In this document: positions 13,600 through 22,025 of the stretch, in pieces
How positions within the stretch are numbered: position 1 is the stretch's first letter
Layout of the letters: the number at the start of each line of letters is the position of its first letter
NCBI GenBank assembly: GCA_017441965.1
Contig: JAFSBF010000036.1
Location: forward strand, 1-22,595
Reading direction: 5' to 3'
DNA: 22,595 nucleotides
Source: Clostridia bacterium
GTDB taxonomy: Bacteria > Bacillota > Clostridia > UMGS1883
Notes under the pieces: model-generated
What the model was told of the DNA's origin: nothing
Database searches by the model: none
Seen by the model: the letters and a program-made list of their open reading frames with translations, nothing else
Made by a program: the position numbers and the translations under genes

Positions 13600-14781
13600 T
13601 TAAATGTAAGCTTTCAGTGTATCTGCCATATCAAGCCTTTCCCAGGGAAGACTAAGCTCGTTTCTGCCGAAATGACCGTACGCAGAGGTCTGTGTATAGA
13701 TAGGTCTGCGCAAATCGAGCGTCTTTATTATCGCTGACGGGCGAAGGTCAAATTCCTTATTTACAATTTCGCTTAATTTATCATCGCTGAGCTTTCCCGT
13801 AGAGAATGTATCAATTCTTACTGAAACGGGGCGCGCAACACCGATTGCGTATGCAAGCTGAATCTGGCATTTGTCTGCAAGAGAAGCCGCAACAATATTC
13901 TTTGCAATGTAACGTGCCATATAGCAGGCACTGCGGTCAACCTTCGTCGGGTCTTTTCCTGAGAAAGCACCGCCGCCGTGCGGAGCGTATCCGCCGTATG
14001 TATCAACGATAATCTTTCTTCCTGTAAGTCCGCTGTCACCCTGCGGCCCGCCTATAACAAAACGTCCTGTAGGGTTAATAAAATACTTTGTATCTTCATC
14101 AATAAGGTTTTTATCAAGCACGGGCTTAATTACGTGCTCTATCATATCCTGACGGATTTGCTCCTGCGTTACGTCAGGGGAGTGCTGAGTTGAAAGAACA
14201 ACTGTGTCAATCCTTTTAACCCTATCCCCGTCATATTCAACCGTAACCTGAGTTTTTCCGTCGGGACGAAGATATGGGAACTTTCCGTTCTTGCGAACCT
14301 CTGTAAGCTTTTTCGCCATTTTCTGTGCATAGTAGATGGGCGCAGGAAGATATTCGTCCGTTTCGTTTGTTGCATAGCCAAACATCATACCCTGGTCGCC
14401 TGCACCGATTTCAAAACCGTCATCCTCACCGTTTTTTGTTTCAAGCGATTTATTAACACCCATAGCAATGTCAGGTGACTGCTCGTTAAGCGTATTCAAA
14501 ACGGCTATATTATTATAGTGGAAACCCATCTCAGGGTCGGTGTAGCCGATATCCTTAACAGTATTTTTTACAATCGCACGTATATCGCAGGTGTGTGTAG
14601 TGGTTATTTCACCAAAAACCATTACAAGACCTGTTGCCGCACAACACTCACACGCAACCCTCGCCTCGGGGTCGTGTGCTAAAATATCGTCAAGCACTGC
14701 ATCGGAAATTCGGTCACAAACCTTATCGGGATGCCCCTCCGTTACCGATTCAGAAGTAAAAAATTTCTTGTTTGTATTCAT
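13600..14781 (-). CDS. metK: S-adenosylmethionine synthetase (methionine adenosyltransferase)
   Basis: Makes S-adenosylmethionine from methionine and ATP, the methyl donor used by, for example, the RNA methylase in this window. The 393-residue product shows the signature sequences [16 protein letters not shown] near the N-terminus, [12 protein letters not shown] in the middle and [17 protein letters not shown] further on. The start at 14781 ([13 protein letters not shown]) is favoured over an in-frame ATG at 14796 because GGAGG lies 8 nt upstream of the former. The upstream COG2426 gene is 27 bp away on the same strand and carries the promoter, so metK is probably its second gene. No SAM riboswitch was seen in front of either gene. 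A terminator follows. Confidence 0.97.
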   Translation of the reverse strand: MNTNKKFFTSESVTEGHPDKVCDRISDAVLDDILAHDPEARVACECCAATGLVMVFGEITTTHTCDIRAIVKNTVKDIGYTDPEMGFHYNNIAVLNTLNEQSPDIAMGVNKSLETKNGEDDGFEIGAGDQGMMFGYATNETDEYLPAPIYYAQKMAKKLTEVRKNGKFPYLRPDGKTQVTVEYDGDRVKRIDTVVLSTQHSPDVTQEQIRQDMIEHVIKPVLDKNLIDEDTKYFINPTGRFVIGGPQGDSGLTGRKIIVDTYGGYAPHGGGAFSGKDPTKVDRSACYMARYIAKNIVAASLADKCQIQLAYAIGVARPVSVRIDTFSTGKLSDDKLSEIVNKEFDLRPSAIIKTLDLRRPIYTQTSAYGHFGRNELSLPWERLDMADTLKAYI

Positions 14782-14808
14782 TTGTAAGTCCTCCATAATC
14801 CTTTGTTA

Positions 14809-15336
14809 TCAAAAAATAAGTCCGAGTAATCCGTAGGAAAAGATGCCCATAATAATACCTGCCGTAATTACGCCGCAGATAATTGAAATAAGCGCATCCT
14901 TAAACTTAAAATCAAGGAAGCTTGCAATAAGCGCACCCGTCCACGCACCCGTTCCGGGAAGCGGAATTGCAACAAATAAAAATAAGCCGAAATTAGCATA
15001 TTTAGTGACCTTTTCACGGTTTTTCTCAACCTTACGCTCCAGAAACTCGGGAAGCCACGAAAAAAGCCGTGTTTTTTTAAGGTAATTGCAAACGGGTGTG
15101 ATAAGAAGCAGTATAAAGGGCACCGGCAAAAGATTTCCCGCTATTGAAACTATAAACGACGGAATAACGGGAAGTCCCAGTGCAAATGCTACGGGAAGAG
15201 CACCCCTCAGCTCAATAATAGGGAGCATTGAAATAATAAGTACATAGACATAATTTGCAAAAGCCTCTGAAAGTCCGACAAGACCTACAAGGTAAACTGC
15301 AAAGGAATGAACTGCATTTTTAACTGTTTCTATCAT
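14809..15336 (-). CDS. COG2426 small multidrug-export-type membrane protein
   Basis: A 175-residue integral membrane protein with several hydrophobic helices. It matches the Sm_multidrug_ex family: an early ELRGALPVAFALGLP stretch, GNLLPVPFILL, a basic cytoplasmic loop (LERKVEKNREKVTKYANFG), then IPLPGTGAWTGALIASFL and a final helix ending GLLGLIF. The family name reflects an old drug-efflux link; the real substrate is unknown. GGAGG precedes the ATG, a good promoter lies at 15369-15397, and metK follows in the same direction. Confidence 0.88.
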   Translation of the reverse strand: MIETVKNAVHSFAVYLVGLVGLSEAFANYVYVLIISMLPIIELRGALPVAFALGLPVIPSFIVSIAGNLLPVPFILLLITPVCNYLKKTRLFSWLPEFLERKVEKNREKVTKYANFGLFLFVAIPLPGTGAWTGALIASFLDFKFKDALISIICGVITAGIIMGIFSYGLLGLIF

Positions 15337-15368
15337 AAACTACCTCCGTGCATCATTACACATAATAT

Positions 15369-15397
15369 ATTTTAAACAATTTATGCCGTTTTGTCAA
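15369..15397 (-). promoter_or_regulatory. Promoter of the COG2426-metK operon
   Basis: On the - strand TTGACA (15397-15392) and TAAAAT (15374-15369) are 17 bp apart. A perfect 12-bp palindrome, CTAATATATTAG (15399-15410), lies directly upstream of the -35 box and could be an operator or an A/T-rich promoter element. Confidence 0.8.
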
Positions 15398-15428
15398 CCT
15401 AATATATTAGAGATAAGTCTATTTTATG

Positions 15429-15468
15429 AATAAAAAGAGGGATGTAAAAACTTGCGTTTTACATCCCC
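15429..15468 (-). terminator. Rho-independent terminator of the D-lactate dehydrogenase gene
   Basis: On the - strand GGGATGTAAAAC pairs with GTTTTTACATCCC (15467-15439) across a short loop, followed by TCTTTTTATT. It lies 15 bp after the stop codon. Its first 12 bases, GGGGATGTAAAA, equal the left end of repeat copy 2. Confidence 0.85.
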
Positions 15469-15482
15469 CGAAAAATTTAACA

Positions 15483-16517
15483 TCAGAAACATTTTCCGTC
15501 CTTACAATCAGCGGCAGCACCGTGTCTGTAGCAAAGCTCGTTTGCGCATTGCCCCGTAGCGAAAAATCCCGTGATATTTTCCACCGTAGTCTGCGCAATA
15601 TTTGACAGTGCCTCCTCCGTCAAAAATGCCTGATGTGATGAAACTATAACATTGGGCATTGATATAAGACGTGCAAGGGTGTCATCCTCTATAATGTGCC
15701 CTGAATAGTCCTCAAAGAAAATATCGGATTCCTCCTCGTAAACGTCAAGACACGCCGCACCGACCTTACGTGATTTAATTCCTGCAAGCAGGGCCTCCGT
15801 ATCAACAAGTCCACCCCTTGAAGTGTTAAGGAGAACTACGCCACGCTTACATTTAGCAAGGGAGTTTTCGTTAATAATATGCTTTGTATCATCTGTCAGC
15901 GGGCAGTGCAGGGAAATAATATCACTGTTGTAAAAAAGCTCTTCAAGCGGTACATAACGAATAGTATCTCCGTTATCAAGACCTTCGTAGGGGAACTTGT
16001 CATAAGCAAGAACCTTCATTCCAAAGCCGCGGCAGATGTCAATAAATACACGCCCTATACGTCCTGTGCCGATGACACCGACCGTTTTCCCGTGAAGGTC
16101 AAAGCCTGTCATTCCGTTAAGACTGAAATTAAAATCCCTTGTCCTGATATATGCTTTGTGAATACGCCTGATAGAAGTAAGGAGCATTGCCATAGTATGC
16201 TCTGCAACAGCGTAGGGTGAGTAGGCAGGAACACGCAGAACGTGAATTTTGCCAAAGGCATATTTCATATCCACATTATTAAAGCCTGCACATCTTAAGG
16301 CAACAACCTTTACGCCCATGGCGCAGAGACGGTCAATTACAGCCGCATTTACTGTATCATTAACAAAGACACACACACCGTCAAAGCCGTGTGCAAGCTC
16401 TGCCGTATCCTCGTTAAGCTTTGTTTCAAAATATTTGAATTTAACATTATATTGCGCACCAAACTTTTCAAAAGAAGGCTTGTCATACGGTTTGGTGTCA
16501 AAAAAAGCAATTTTCAT
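15483..16517 (-). CDS. ldhA: D-lactate dehydrogenase (D-isomer 2-hydroxyacid dehydrogenase family)
   Basis: An NAD-dependent cytosolic enzyme that reduces pyruvate to D-lactate to recycle NADH in fermentation. The 344 residues have the two-part family layout: the NAD-binding GVIGTGRIGRVFID (147-160), NTSRGGLVD with the catalytic Arg (234), LDVYEEESDIFFEDYSG (258-273, typical of D-LDH, with the catalytic Glu) and SSHQAFLTEEAL with the catalytic His (295). The EDYSG insert favours D-LDH over phosphoglycerate or other hydroxyacid dehydrogenases. The C-terminus is unusual in ending with a short Cys-containing tail (DCKDGKCF). AAGGAGGG lies before the ATG, with its own promoter upstream and its own terminator downstream, so it is transcribed alone. 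Confidence 0.92.
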   Translation of the reverse strand: MKIAFFDTKPYDKPSFEKFGAQYNVKFKYFETKLNEDTAELAHGFDGVCVFVNDTVNAAVIDRLCAMGVKVVALRCAGFNNVDMKYAFGKIHVLRVPAYSPYAVAEHTMAMLLTSIRRIHKAYIRTRDFNFSLNGMTGFDLHGKTVGVIGTGRIGRVFIDICRGFGMKVLAYDKFPYEGLDNGDTIRYVPLEELFYNSDIISLHCPLTDDTKHIINENSLAKCKRGVVLLNTSRGGLVDTEALLAGIKSRKVGAACLDVYEEESDIFFEDYSGHIIEDDTLARLISMPNVIVSSHQAFLTEEALSNIAQTTVENITGFFATGQCANELCYRHGAAADCKDGKCF

Positions 16518-16550
16518 ATAAATCCCTCCTTAAATAGGCATTGTGAAAAT

Positions 16551-16579
16551 AGTATACCACAAGTGATATTAAAAGACAA
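16551..16579 (-). promoter_or_regulatory. Promoter of ldhA
   Basis: On the - strand TTGTCT (16579-16574) and TATACT (16556-16551) are 17 bp apart. It lies between the right end of repeat copy 2 and the ldhA start. Confidence 0.7.
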
Positions 16580-16591
16580 CTTCGTTTTTAC

Positions 16592-16825
16592 GGGGATAGG
16601 AAAAAAAGCTTCAGAACGGACAAACTGAACCCCGAAGGGGCTTGCCCGAAGCTGTATGTGTATACAGCGAGAGGTGAAGTTTGTTCGTAGCAAAAAGGCT
16701 TAAAAATAAAGGAAAATCGAATAATTTGAGATTTTCTAACCTAAATATATAATTTTAAAAGTTTACACTTACTGTATTCTATATATTTTTCGCCTTTTTG
16801 CGGTCTGGACCTTTTTTACATCCCC
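16592..16825 (-). repeat. Structured intergenic repeat, copy 2 (234 bp)
   Basis: Read on the - strand this is the second copy of the element at 6561-6787: it begins GGGGATG one base after the stop of the 785-residue gene and ends CTATCCCC. Shared blocks include CAGACCGCAAAA, GCTACGAACAAACTTC, CCTCTCG and CCGTTCTGAA. The paired arms are GCAAAAAGGC (16801-16792) and GCCTTTTTGC (16699-16690): both arms gained one base relative to copy 1. The inner hairpins differ in sequence but not in place (GAAAATC/GATTTTC, GCTGTAT/ATACAGC, CCCC-UUC-GGGG). It has the same orientation relative to its upstream gene as copy 1. Confidence 0.85.
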
Positions 16826-16826
16826 G

Positions 16827-19184
16827 TCATCTTTTTGTCAGGTCGTTTATACATATATCTGCAAGCTCTGATGCATATTCCATAGAATAGCCGTGGCTGA
16901 TTACGTTTATGACCGATTCGTTTTTCTTTGGCACAATAAGCACCCATCCGTTGTCAAAGGAGATTTTGAGGGCGTCAGAGGTATCATTTTGCTGAGGATG
17001 AACGGCATAAAGACGCTGCATAATTTCACTTTGCTCCTTTATACTGCAGCTAAGTGAAGTTGTTACAATATTTGAGGGCGGTATTTCACGTATAAGGGAG
17101 GATAGAGTTTCGTTATGAGTGTAAAGAAAATCAAGTAGTAAAATTATTGCGCCCACAGCATCAAAACGGTAAATAAACTGATTCATAAAAAGCTCACGTC
17201 CGCCTTTTGAAAGCTCGTTCATAAGGTGCGGAGGGCTGATTTTTCCACGGTGAACGGTTGCACCGTATTTTTGTGCCATTACCTCAATGCTTTCAGGAGA
17301 AGAGAGGGGGATATAAAGTGAAGCAGCGGGATATGTCTTCATAATTATAAGAGAACACAGTGCGGAATAATCATATTCGCTTAAAATAACTCCGTCACCC
17401 GTCACAAGGGTAAGTGTCTCGCATTTATAATCGCATATTGCGCCCATATCATAGCTGCCGCGCACTAACTCTTTAGCAAAGCTTTCTTTATCGCAGACAG
17501 AGGTGAAGGTGAAAACACAGCCAAGGTCGCTTGCGGCACTTTTCAAAAGCTCTGCTGCCCATTGTGACGGACAGTGGATAAGAAGCTTTGCTCCAAGAGC
17601 TTTTTTGGAGGTTGAGTTTATAAGCTGTTTAAGGTAATAAAGCTTATATTCAAACATAAATTCGTTTTCGGGAATACAGAGGGCAGATTTTCTTTTTGCG
17701 GTAGAGCTTGTTATAAGCTTTTCTATTTTTTCAAGCCCGTCATCCTCAATATCAGCTCCAAGGGAGTTAATAATATCAAGAGAAGCGTACATAACACCGC
17801 TGCGCTCAAAGGTGCTAAGTGCAATGCCTCCGTCAAGATTATAAAACCGCACACCGCTTCGTGTGATTGGGAGAGGCTGTTCGCCAAAATCATAGGCTGT
17901 GCCTCCACCTGAAGCTATACCTGCGGCAAGTGCGTTTTTTATCATATTTCCGCTTCCGCCACCGTCGCACGAAATGGCAATTTTATCGCCCATAAGCGTG
18001 ACTGCCGCTCTTGCAAGCACTGATGCAAATTCAGGAGTAATCTCTCTGTTCATCACGCCATAAGCACCACCTTCTGAAAGAAGGGAGCGGACACCTGCGT
18101 TTTCCCAGACAATATTTTCGCTGATACAGCTTTCATCCTCAATATACTTGTCGGGCCAGATGTGGACACCCGTACGGATTACGCAGTGTTTTCCGATTTT
18201 TGTGCCTTCACCGATTACACTGCCCTCGTATGCGGCACTTTCAATCCCGATTTCGCCTTTTCTTCCTATAATTGCACCACGCACCGATGCGCCCTCGTAT
18301 ATATATGAATTATCCATTATTGTGCTGCGCTTTATTCCTGCAAGGCAATCGACGGTAACGTTATGACCAATCTGACAGTAGGACTCTATTCTTGCACCAC
18401 GGTTTATCGTGCTGCCGCTTCCTATATAGACGGGCGGCATAATAACTGCGCCCTGCATAACGGCAGCATTTTCGTCAATCCACACTCCGGGTGCCCTTTC
18501 GTCGCAGGGGAAGGGAAGGTTTATTTTTTTGTCAAAAAAGTCACGGATAACTCTGCGATAGCTTTCAAAATCAGATATGTCCCTGATATATCCCTCGGCA
18601 CAAAATGAAAATACGGGCAGTTTTTTTTCACAGAGCTTTTCTGCAAGCACAGTTATGTCGGAGCAGTCACAAAGCTCTGTCCCCTTTGAAACGATTGCTA
18701 TGGCGGCAAAGGAAAAGCCTGACGGATACGCAAAATCGGGTGAACGCTTATAGCCTTTTACAAGACCTTCTGCACCTGTGTCTAAAACACCGTATTCATA
18801 CGCAGAAGCTCTCTTTTGCACGGCAAGGGTTGCGCTGCCCTCCTTTTCAGAGTGAAAGGAAATCATTTTTTCAAGGTCTGTGTCTGTAATGACACTTCCG
18901 CTAATAAAAAGAGTGTCATCCTCCTTGAAAAAGACTTCGAGGTTTTTAGGAGAAGAAATTTTAATTTGCGCCTTATCGTTGGAAAAGGATGCAAAATGTT
19001 TTTTTATTTCTTCAATGTGCTGCGATTCAACTATTGTAATGTTATCAATGTTGTGGCGCAGCAAAAGCCGCACCGTATGTTCAAGAACAGGTCTTCCCAT
19101 AACGGGAAGCATACTTTTGGGAAGAGAGCAGGTGAGAGGGCGAAGACGGTTACCCTCACCGTGTGAAATAATTACAGCCTTCAA
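16827..19184 (-). CDS. Sugar-nucleotidyltransferase / phosphomannomutase-like fusion protein
   Basis: A 785-residue protein of the long Firmicute family usually annotated as mannose-1-phosphate guanylyltransferase/phosphomannomutase. Residues about 1-225 are a nucleotidyltransferase domain. About 235-345 are left-handed beta-helix hexapeptide repeats (VMQGAVIMPPVYIGSGSTI..., IGHNVTV..., IGEGTKIGKH). The rest resembles an alpha-D-phosphohexomutase. Key motifs are altered: the nucleotide loop reads ISHGEGNRLRPLT instead of the usual AGGEGTRLRPLT, the phosphoserine loop normally like TASHNP reads LSTFERSG, and the metal loop DGDGDR is replaced by CDYKCETL. The mutase part is therefore probably inactive and perhaps regulatory. 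The start is TTG, 9 nt after AAGGAG, giving MKAVI as in the family. DUF421 lies upstream on the same strand. Confidence 0.85.
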   Translation of the reverse strand: MKAVIISHGEGNRLRPLTCSLPKSMLPVMGRPVLEHTVRLLLRHNIDNITIVESQHIEEIKKHFASFSNDKAQIKISSPKNLEVFFKEDDTLFISGSVITDTDLEKMISFHSEKEGSATLAVQKRASAYEYGVLDTGAEGLVKGYKRSPDFAYPSGFSFAAIAIVSKGTELCDCSDITVLAEKLCEKKLPVFSFCAEGYIRDISDFESYRRVIRDFFDKKINLPFPCDERAPGVWIDENAAVMQGAVIMPPVYIGSGSTINRGARIESYCQIGHNVTVDCLAGIKRSTIMDNSYIYEGASVRGAIIGRKGEIGIESAAYEGSVIGEGTKIGKHCVIRTGVHIWPDKYIEDESCISENIVWENAGVRSLLSEGGAYGVMNREITPEFASVLARAAVTLMGDKIAISCDGGGSGNMIKNALAAGIASGGGTAYDFGEQPLPITRSGVRFYNLDGGIALSTFERSGVMYASLDIINSLGADIEDDGLEKIEKLITSSTAKRKSALCIPENEFMFEYKLYYLKQLINSTSKKALGAKLLIHCPSQWAAELLKSAASDLGCVFTFTSVCDKESFAKELVRGSYDMGAICDYKCETLTLVTGDGVILSEYDYSALCSLIIMKTYPAASLYIPLSSPESIEVMAQKYGATVHRGKISPPHLMNELSKGGRELFMNQFIYRFDAVGAIILLLDFLYTHNETLSSLIREIPPSNIVTTSLSCSIKEQSEIMQRLYAVHPQQNDTSDALKISFDNGWVLIVPKKNESVINVISHGYSMEYASELADICINDLTKR

Positions 19185-19227
19185 TATAAAACACTCCTTG
19201 TAGAATAATTAACATAGTTGGGCTATC

Positions 19228-19905
19228 CTATGCTTGTTCACGTATCTGTATTACGAGCTTTTTTTCATCGGTTATGCTTAAAAATACAATGTCTTTATAA
19301 TCGCTGATGTTATAGCGCTGAAGCTTTCTTTTAAGCCACTGTTCACTTACTCCTGCACCATCAAGATTTTTTTTGCGAAGCTTACCGTCAGACACAACAG
19401 TATGCGGAACGTGTGTTTGCGGCGGGGAAAGGTTCATATCACCGCAGGTTAAGGGGCGCTCTGTTTCTTTGGGAATTACGGATAGCTGACCGTTTGTTTC
19501 TATTATTGCACTGTCAATCTGTGAAATGGAGCTGTAGCCTGCAAGACGAAGCTGCTCCATCACATCATCTATACAAATGCGAAGATTGCGAAGCCTTTTG
19601 AAAAGAAGCTTACCATCCTTTATTATCTGTACGGGCGAGCCTGTAATAAGGCGGCGTAAAAATTCACTTTTTATTACAAGTACAGAGAACAAAAGCTCCA
19701 TTAATACAAGCGCAACTATAGGAATAACTCCGTGCAAAAACGGTGTATTCTGTGTGTCTATGGGGATTGTAGCAAGCTCTGATATCATTAGCGCAATTAC
19801 AAATTCCGACGGCTGCAGCTCGCCAAGCTGACGTTTCCCCATAATCCTCATTGCTAAAACTACGCATAAATAAAGAACTATTGTGCGGTAAAATATTGTA
19901 AGCAT
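19228..19905 (-). CDS. DUF421 (YetF/YcaP-like) membrane protein
   Basis: A 225-residue protein with three N-terminal hydrophobic helices (about residues 3-20, 32-50 and 57-78), including the family's RIMGKRQLGELQPSEFVIAL segment, followed by a soluble YetF-type domain (GSPVQIIKDGKL at about 89-100, RLAGYSSISQIDSAIIETNG, LSVIPKE). Family members are conserved in spore-formers and other bacteria; the biochemical role is unknown. GGAGGG precedes the ATG. The next gene on the strand starts 43 bp further on with no terminator between, so they may be co-transcribed. No clear promoter was seen. Confidence 0.9.
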   Translation of the reverse strand: MLTIFYRTIVLYLCVVLAMRIMGKRQLGELQPSEFVIALMISELATIPIDTQNTPFLHGVIPIVALVLMELLFSVLVIKSEFLRRLITGSPVQIIKDGKLLFKRLRNLRICIDDVMEQLRLAGYSSISQIDSAIIETNGQLSVIPKETERPLTCGDMNLSPPQTHVPHTVVSDGKLRKKNLDGAGVSEQWLKRKLQRYNISDYKDIVFLSITDEKKLVIQIREQA

Positions 19906-19952
19906 CGCCGCCCTCCGTTTGTTTTCAGATTTTGATATTTATTATTTGCATT

Positions 19953-19989
19953 AAAAAAAAAGAAATTCCCAATTTGAGAATTTCTTTTT
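19953..19989 (-). terminator. Rho-independent terminator of the topoisomerase gene
   Basis: On the - strand AAAAAGAAATTC (19989-19978) pairs with GAATTTCTTTTT (19968-19957) across a 9-nt loop, and the T run continues to 19953. The hairpin is nearly symmetric and could also stop + strand transcripts. Confidence 0.85.
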
Positions 19990-20010
19990 AAAGATAAATT
20001 TTTAAATATT

Positions 20011-21996
20011 TTAACTTATGTCGGTAAGCTCAATATACTGTTTTCCGTTTTCGGCAATAAAATCCTTTCTGCCCTGCAGATTGTTACCAAGGAGCAAATC
20101 AAACATCTGTGCCGTTTTTTCCGCTTCCTCACTCATAACCTTGATAAGACGACGACTTTCGGGGTTCATAGTCGTCTGCCACATCATATCGGGCTGGTTT
20201 TCACCAAGACCCTTACTGCGCTGAATTGAAACACCCTTTTCGGGAAGCTGAGAGAGGATTTCTGCCTTTTCCTTTTCGTTATACGCAAAATAGGAAACAT
20301 CCTTGTGAATGATTTCAAATAGCGGAGATTCTGCAATATAAACCTTTCCCTCTTCAATAAGGGTAGGAACGAGCGTGTAAAGCATTGTCAGTATAAGCGT
20401 TCTTATCTGGAAACCGTCTACGTCGGCATCCGTACAGATAATTATTTTATCCCAACGAAGATTATTAAGGTCAAAGGAATTCATATCCTTGTTATGCTTT
20501 GTCTTAAGCTCTACGCCGCAGCCGATAACCTTTATAAGGTCAGTTATAATTTCGCTTTTAAAGATTTTTTCAAAATCAGCCTTAAGGCAGTTTAATATTT
20601 TACCCCTTACGGGAATGATTGCCTGAAATTCAGCATCTCTGCCGAGCTTACAGGCACCGAGTGCACTGTCACCCTCAACTATATAAAGCTCACGCCGTGA
20701 AACGTCCTTTGTTCTGCAATCGACAAATTTTTGCACACGGTTTGTAACGTCCATCGTTCCCGTAAGCTTTTTCTTAAGATTAGTACGTGTCTTTTCCGCA
20801 GTTTCACGGCTGCGCTTGTTTACAAGCACCTGATTACAGATACGCTCCGCCTCAGGACGGTTTTCAATAAAGAATATTTCCAAATTTTTGCGCAGGAAGT
20901 CTGTCATTGCCTCCTGAATGAATTTGTTGGTAATACTCTTTTTAGTCTGATTTTCGTAGCTGACAACGGTTGAAAAACAGTTCGTTACGAGTATCAGGCT
21001 GTCGGATATATCATTAAAAGTTATTTTTGCCTCTGTTTTTGTATATTTATTATTCTGCTTTAAATAAGCATCTATCGCACTGACAAAGGCACTTCTTGCT
21101 GCCTTGTCAGGTGCACCACCGTGCTCAAGATAGCTCGAGTTGTGGTAATATTCTATAAACTGTACATCATTTGAAAAAGCAAATGCCGCACTGAGCTTAA
21201 CCTTGTAATCCTTCATATCCTCTCTGTCACGGCCTGTGCGTTCCCCTTCATAAAAAGCAGTGTTTGAAATGCGTTTTTCATTTTCGGGGCAAAGCTCGTT
21301 AATATAGTCAACGATACCGTTTTCATAGCGGAACTCAAACTTTTTAACCTCGCCGCCGTTTTCGTGATAGGTAAGCTTAAAGGTGAGACCTGCATTTACA
21401 ACAGCCTGACGCTTTAATGAATCAGTGAGAAATTCAAGAGGGATATTTATGTCGGTGAAAACGTCAAGGTCGGGACGCCATTTAATTGTAGTTCCCGTAG
21501 AGCGGTACTTCTTTTCCTCTTTATAAAGACCGCCCACATTTTCACCCTTCTCAAAATATAGCGTATGCTCATATCCGTCACGGTTAACCGTGACGTTCAT
21601 ATACTCGGCACTGTACTGCGTTGCGCAAAGACCAAGGCCGTTAAGACCGAGGGAATAGAGGTAGTTTTCACCCTCGCCCTTGTCATACTTACCGCCTGCG
21701 TAAAGCTCACAGAAAACAAGCTCCCAGTTATACTTTTCCTCTTTCATATTCCAGTCAAGAGGAATACCTCTGCCGTAGTCCTTAACCTCAATGGACATAT
21801 CGGCAAAGCGTGTAACCTCGATAACCTTGCCGTAGCCTTCCTTAGCCTCGTCAATAGAGTTTGAGATTATTTCAAATACGCTGTGCTCACAACCCTCAAT
21901 TCCGTCAGAACCGAAAATTACGCCCGGTCTTTTACGGACACGGTCTGCACCCTTGAGGGCGGTTATACTTTCATTACCATAGCTTTTTTTAGCCAT
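20011..21996 (-). CDS. Divergent GyrB/ParE-type topoisomerase subunit B
   Basis: The ATPase/TOPRIM subunit of a type IIA topoisomerase, 661 residues. The GHKL ATPase domain has VRKRPG (20-25), IISNSIDEA with the ATP-site Asn46, DYGRGIP (73-79) and GLNGLG (117-122, where GyrB/ParE usually have GLHGVG). The transducer QTK loop is at 350-352. The TOPRIM part has EGDSALGACKLGRDAEFQAI (441-460, against the usual EGDSAGGSAKQGRD) and TDADVDG (522-528), followed by QRSKGLGENQPDMMWQTTMNPE. All core catalytic residues seem present, so it is probably active. It could be ParE or a second GyrB-like subunit; no gyrA/parC partner lies beside it. GGAGG precedes the ATG, a weak TTAACA-16-TATAAG lies at 22064-22037, and a terminator follows. 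Confidence 0.88.
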   Translation of the reverse strand: MAKKSYGNESITALKGADRVRKRPGVIFGSDGIEGCEHSVFEIISNSIDEAKEGYGKVIEVTRFADMSIEVKDYGRGIPLDWNMKEEKYNWELVFCELYAGGKYDKGEGENYLYSLGLNGLGLCATQYSAEYMNVTVNRDGYEHTLYFEKGENVGGLYKEEKKYRSTGTTIKWRPDLDVFTDINIPLEFLTDSLKRQAVVNAGLTFKLTYHENGGEVKKFEFRYENGIVDYINELCPENEKRISNTAFYEGERTGRDREDMKDYKVKLSAAFAFSNDVQFIEYYHNSSYLEHGGAPDKAARSAFVSAIDAYLKQNNKYTKTEAKITFNDISDSLILVTNCFSTVVSYENQTKKSITNKFIQEAMTDFLRKNLEIFFIENRPEAERICNQVLVNKRSRETAEKTRTNLKKKLTGTMDVTNRVQKFVDCRTKDVSRRELYIVEGDSALGACKLGRDAEFQAIIPVRGKILNCLKADFEKIFKSEIITDLIKVIGCGVELKTKHNKDMNSFDLNNLRWDKIIICTDADVDGFQIRTLILTMLYTLVPTLIEEGKVYIAESPLFEIIHKDVSYFAYNEKEKAEILSQLPEKGVSIQRSKGLGENQPDMMWQTTMNPESRRLIKVMSEEAEKTAQMFDLLLGNNLQGRKDFIAENGKQYIELTDIS

Positions 21997-22025
21997 TGTA
22001 TATCCTCCGTTTGTTATGTTTTTTT

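Noticed and set aside
14797..15368. SAM riboswitch (S-box) before metK
   Set aside because: The space before metK is only 27 bp and the leader before the COG2426 gene is about 30 nt, too short for an S-box; no motif seen.
18148..19203. Several + strand frames of 70-116 codons opposite the nucleotidyltransferase gene
   Set aside because: They are antisense to a conserved domain, mutually overlapping and without recognisable features.
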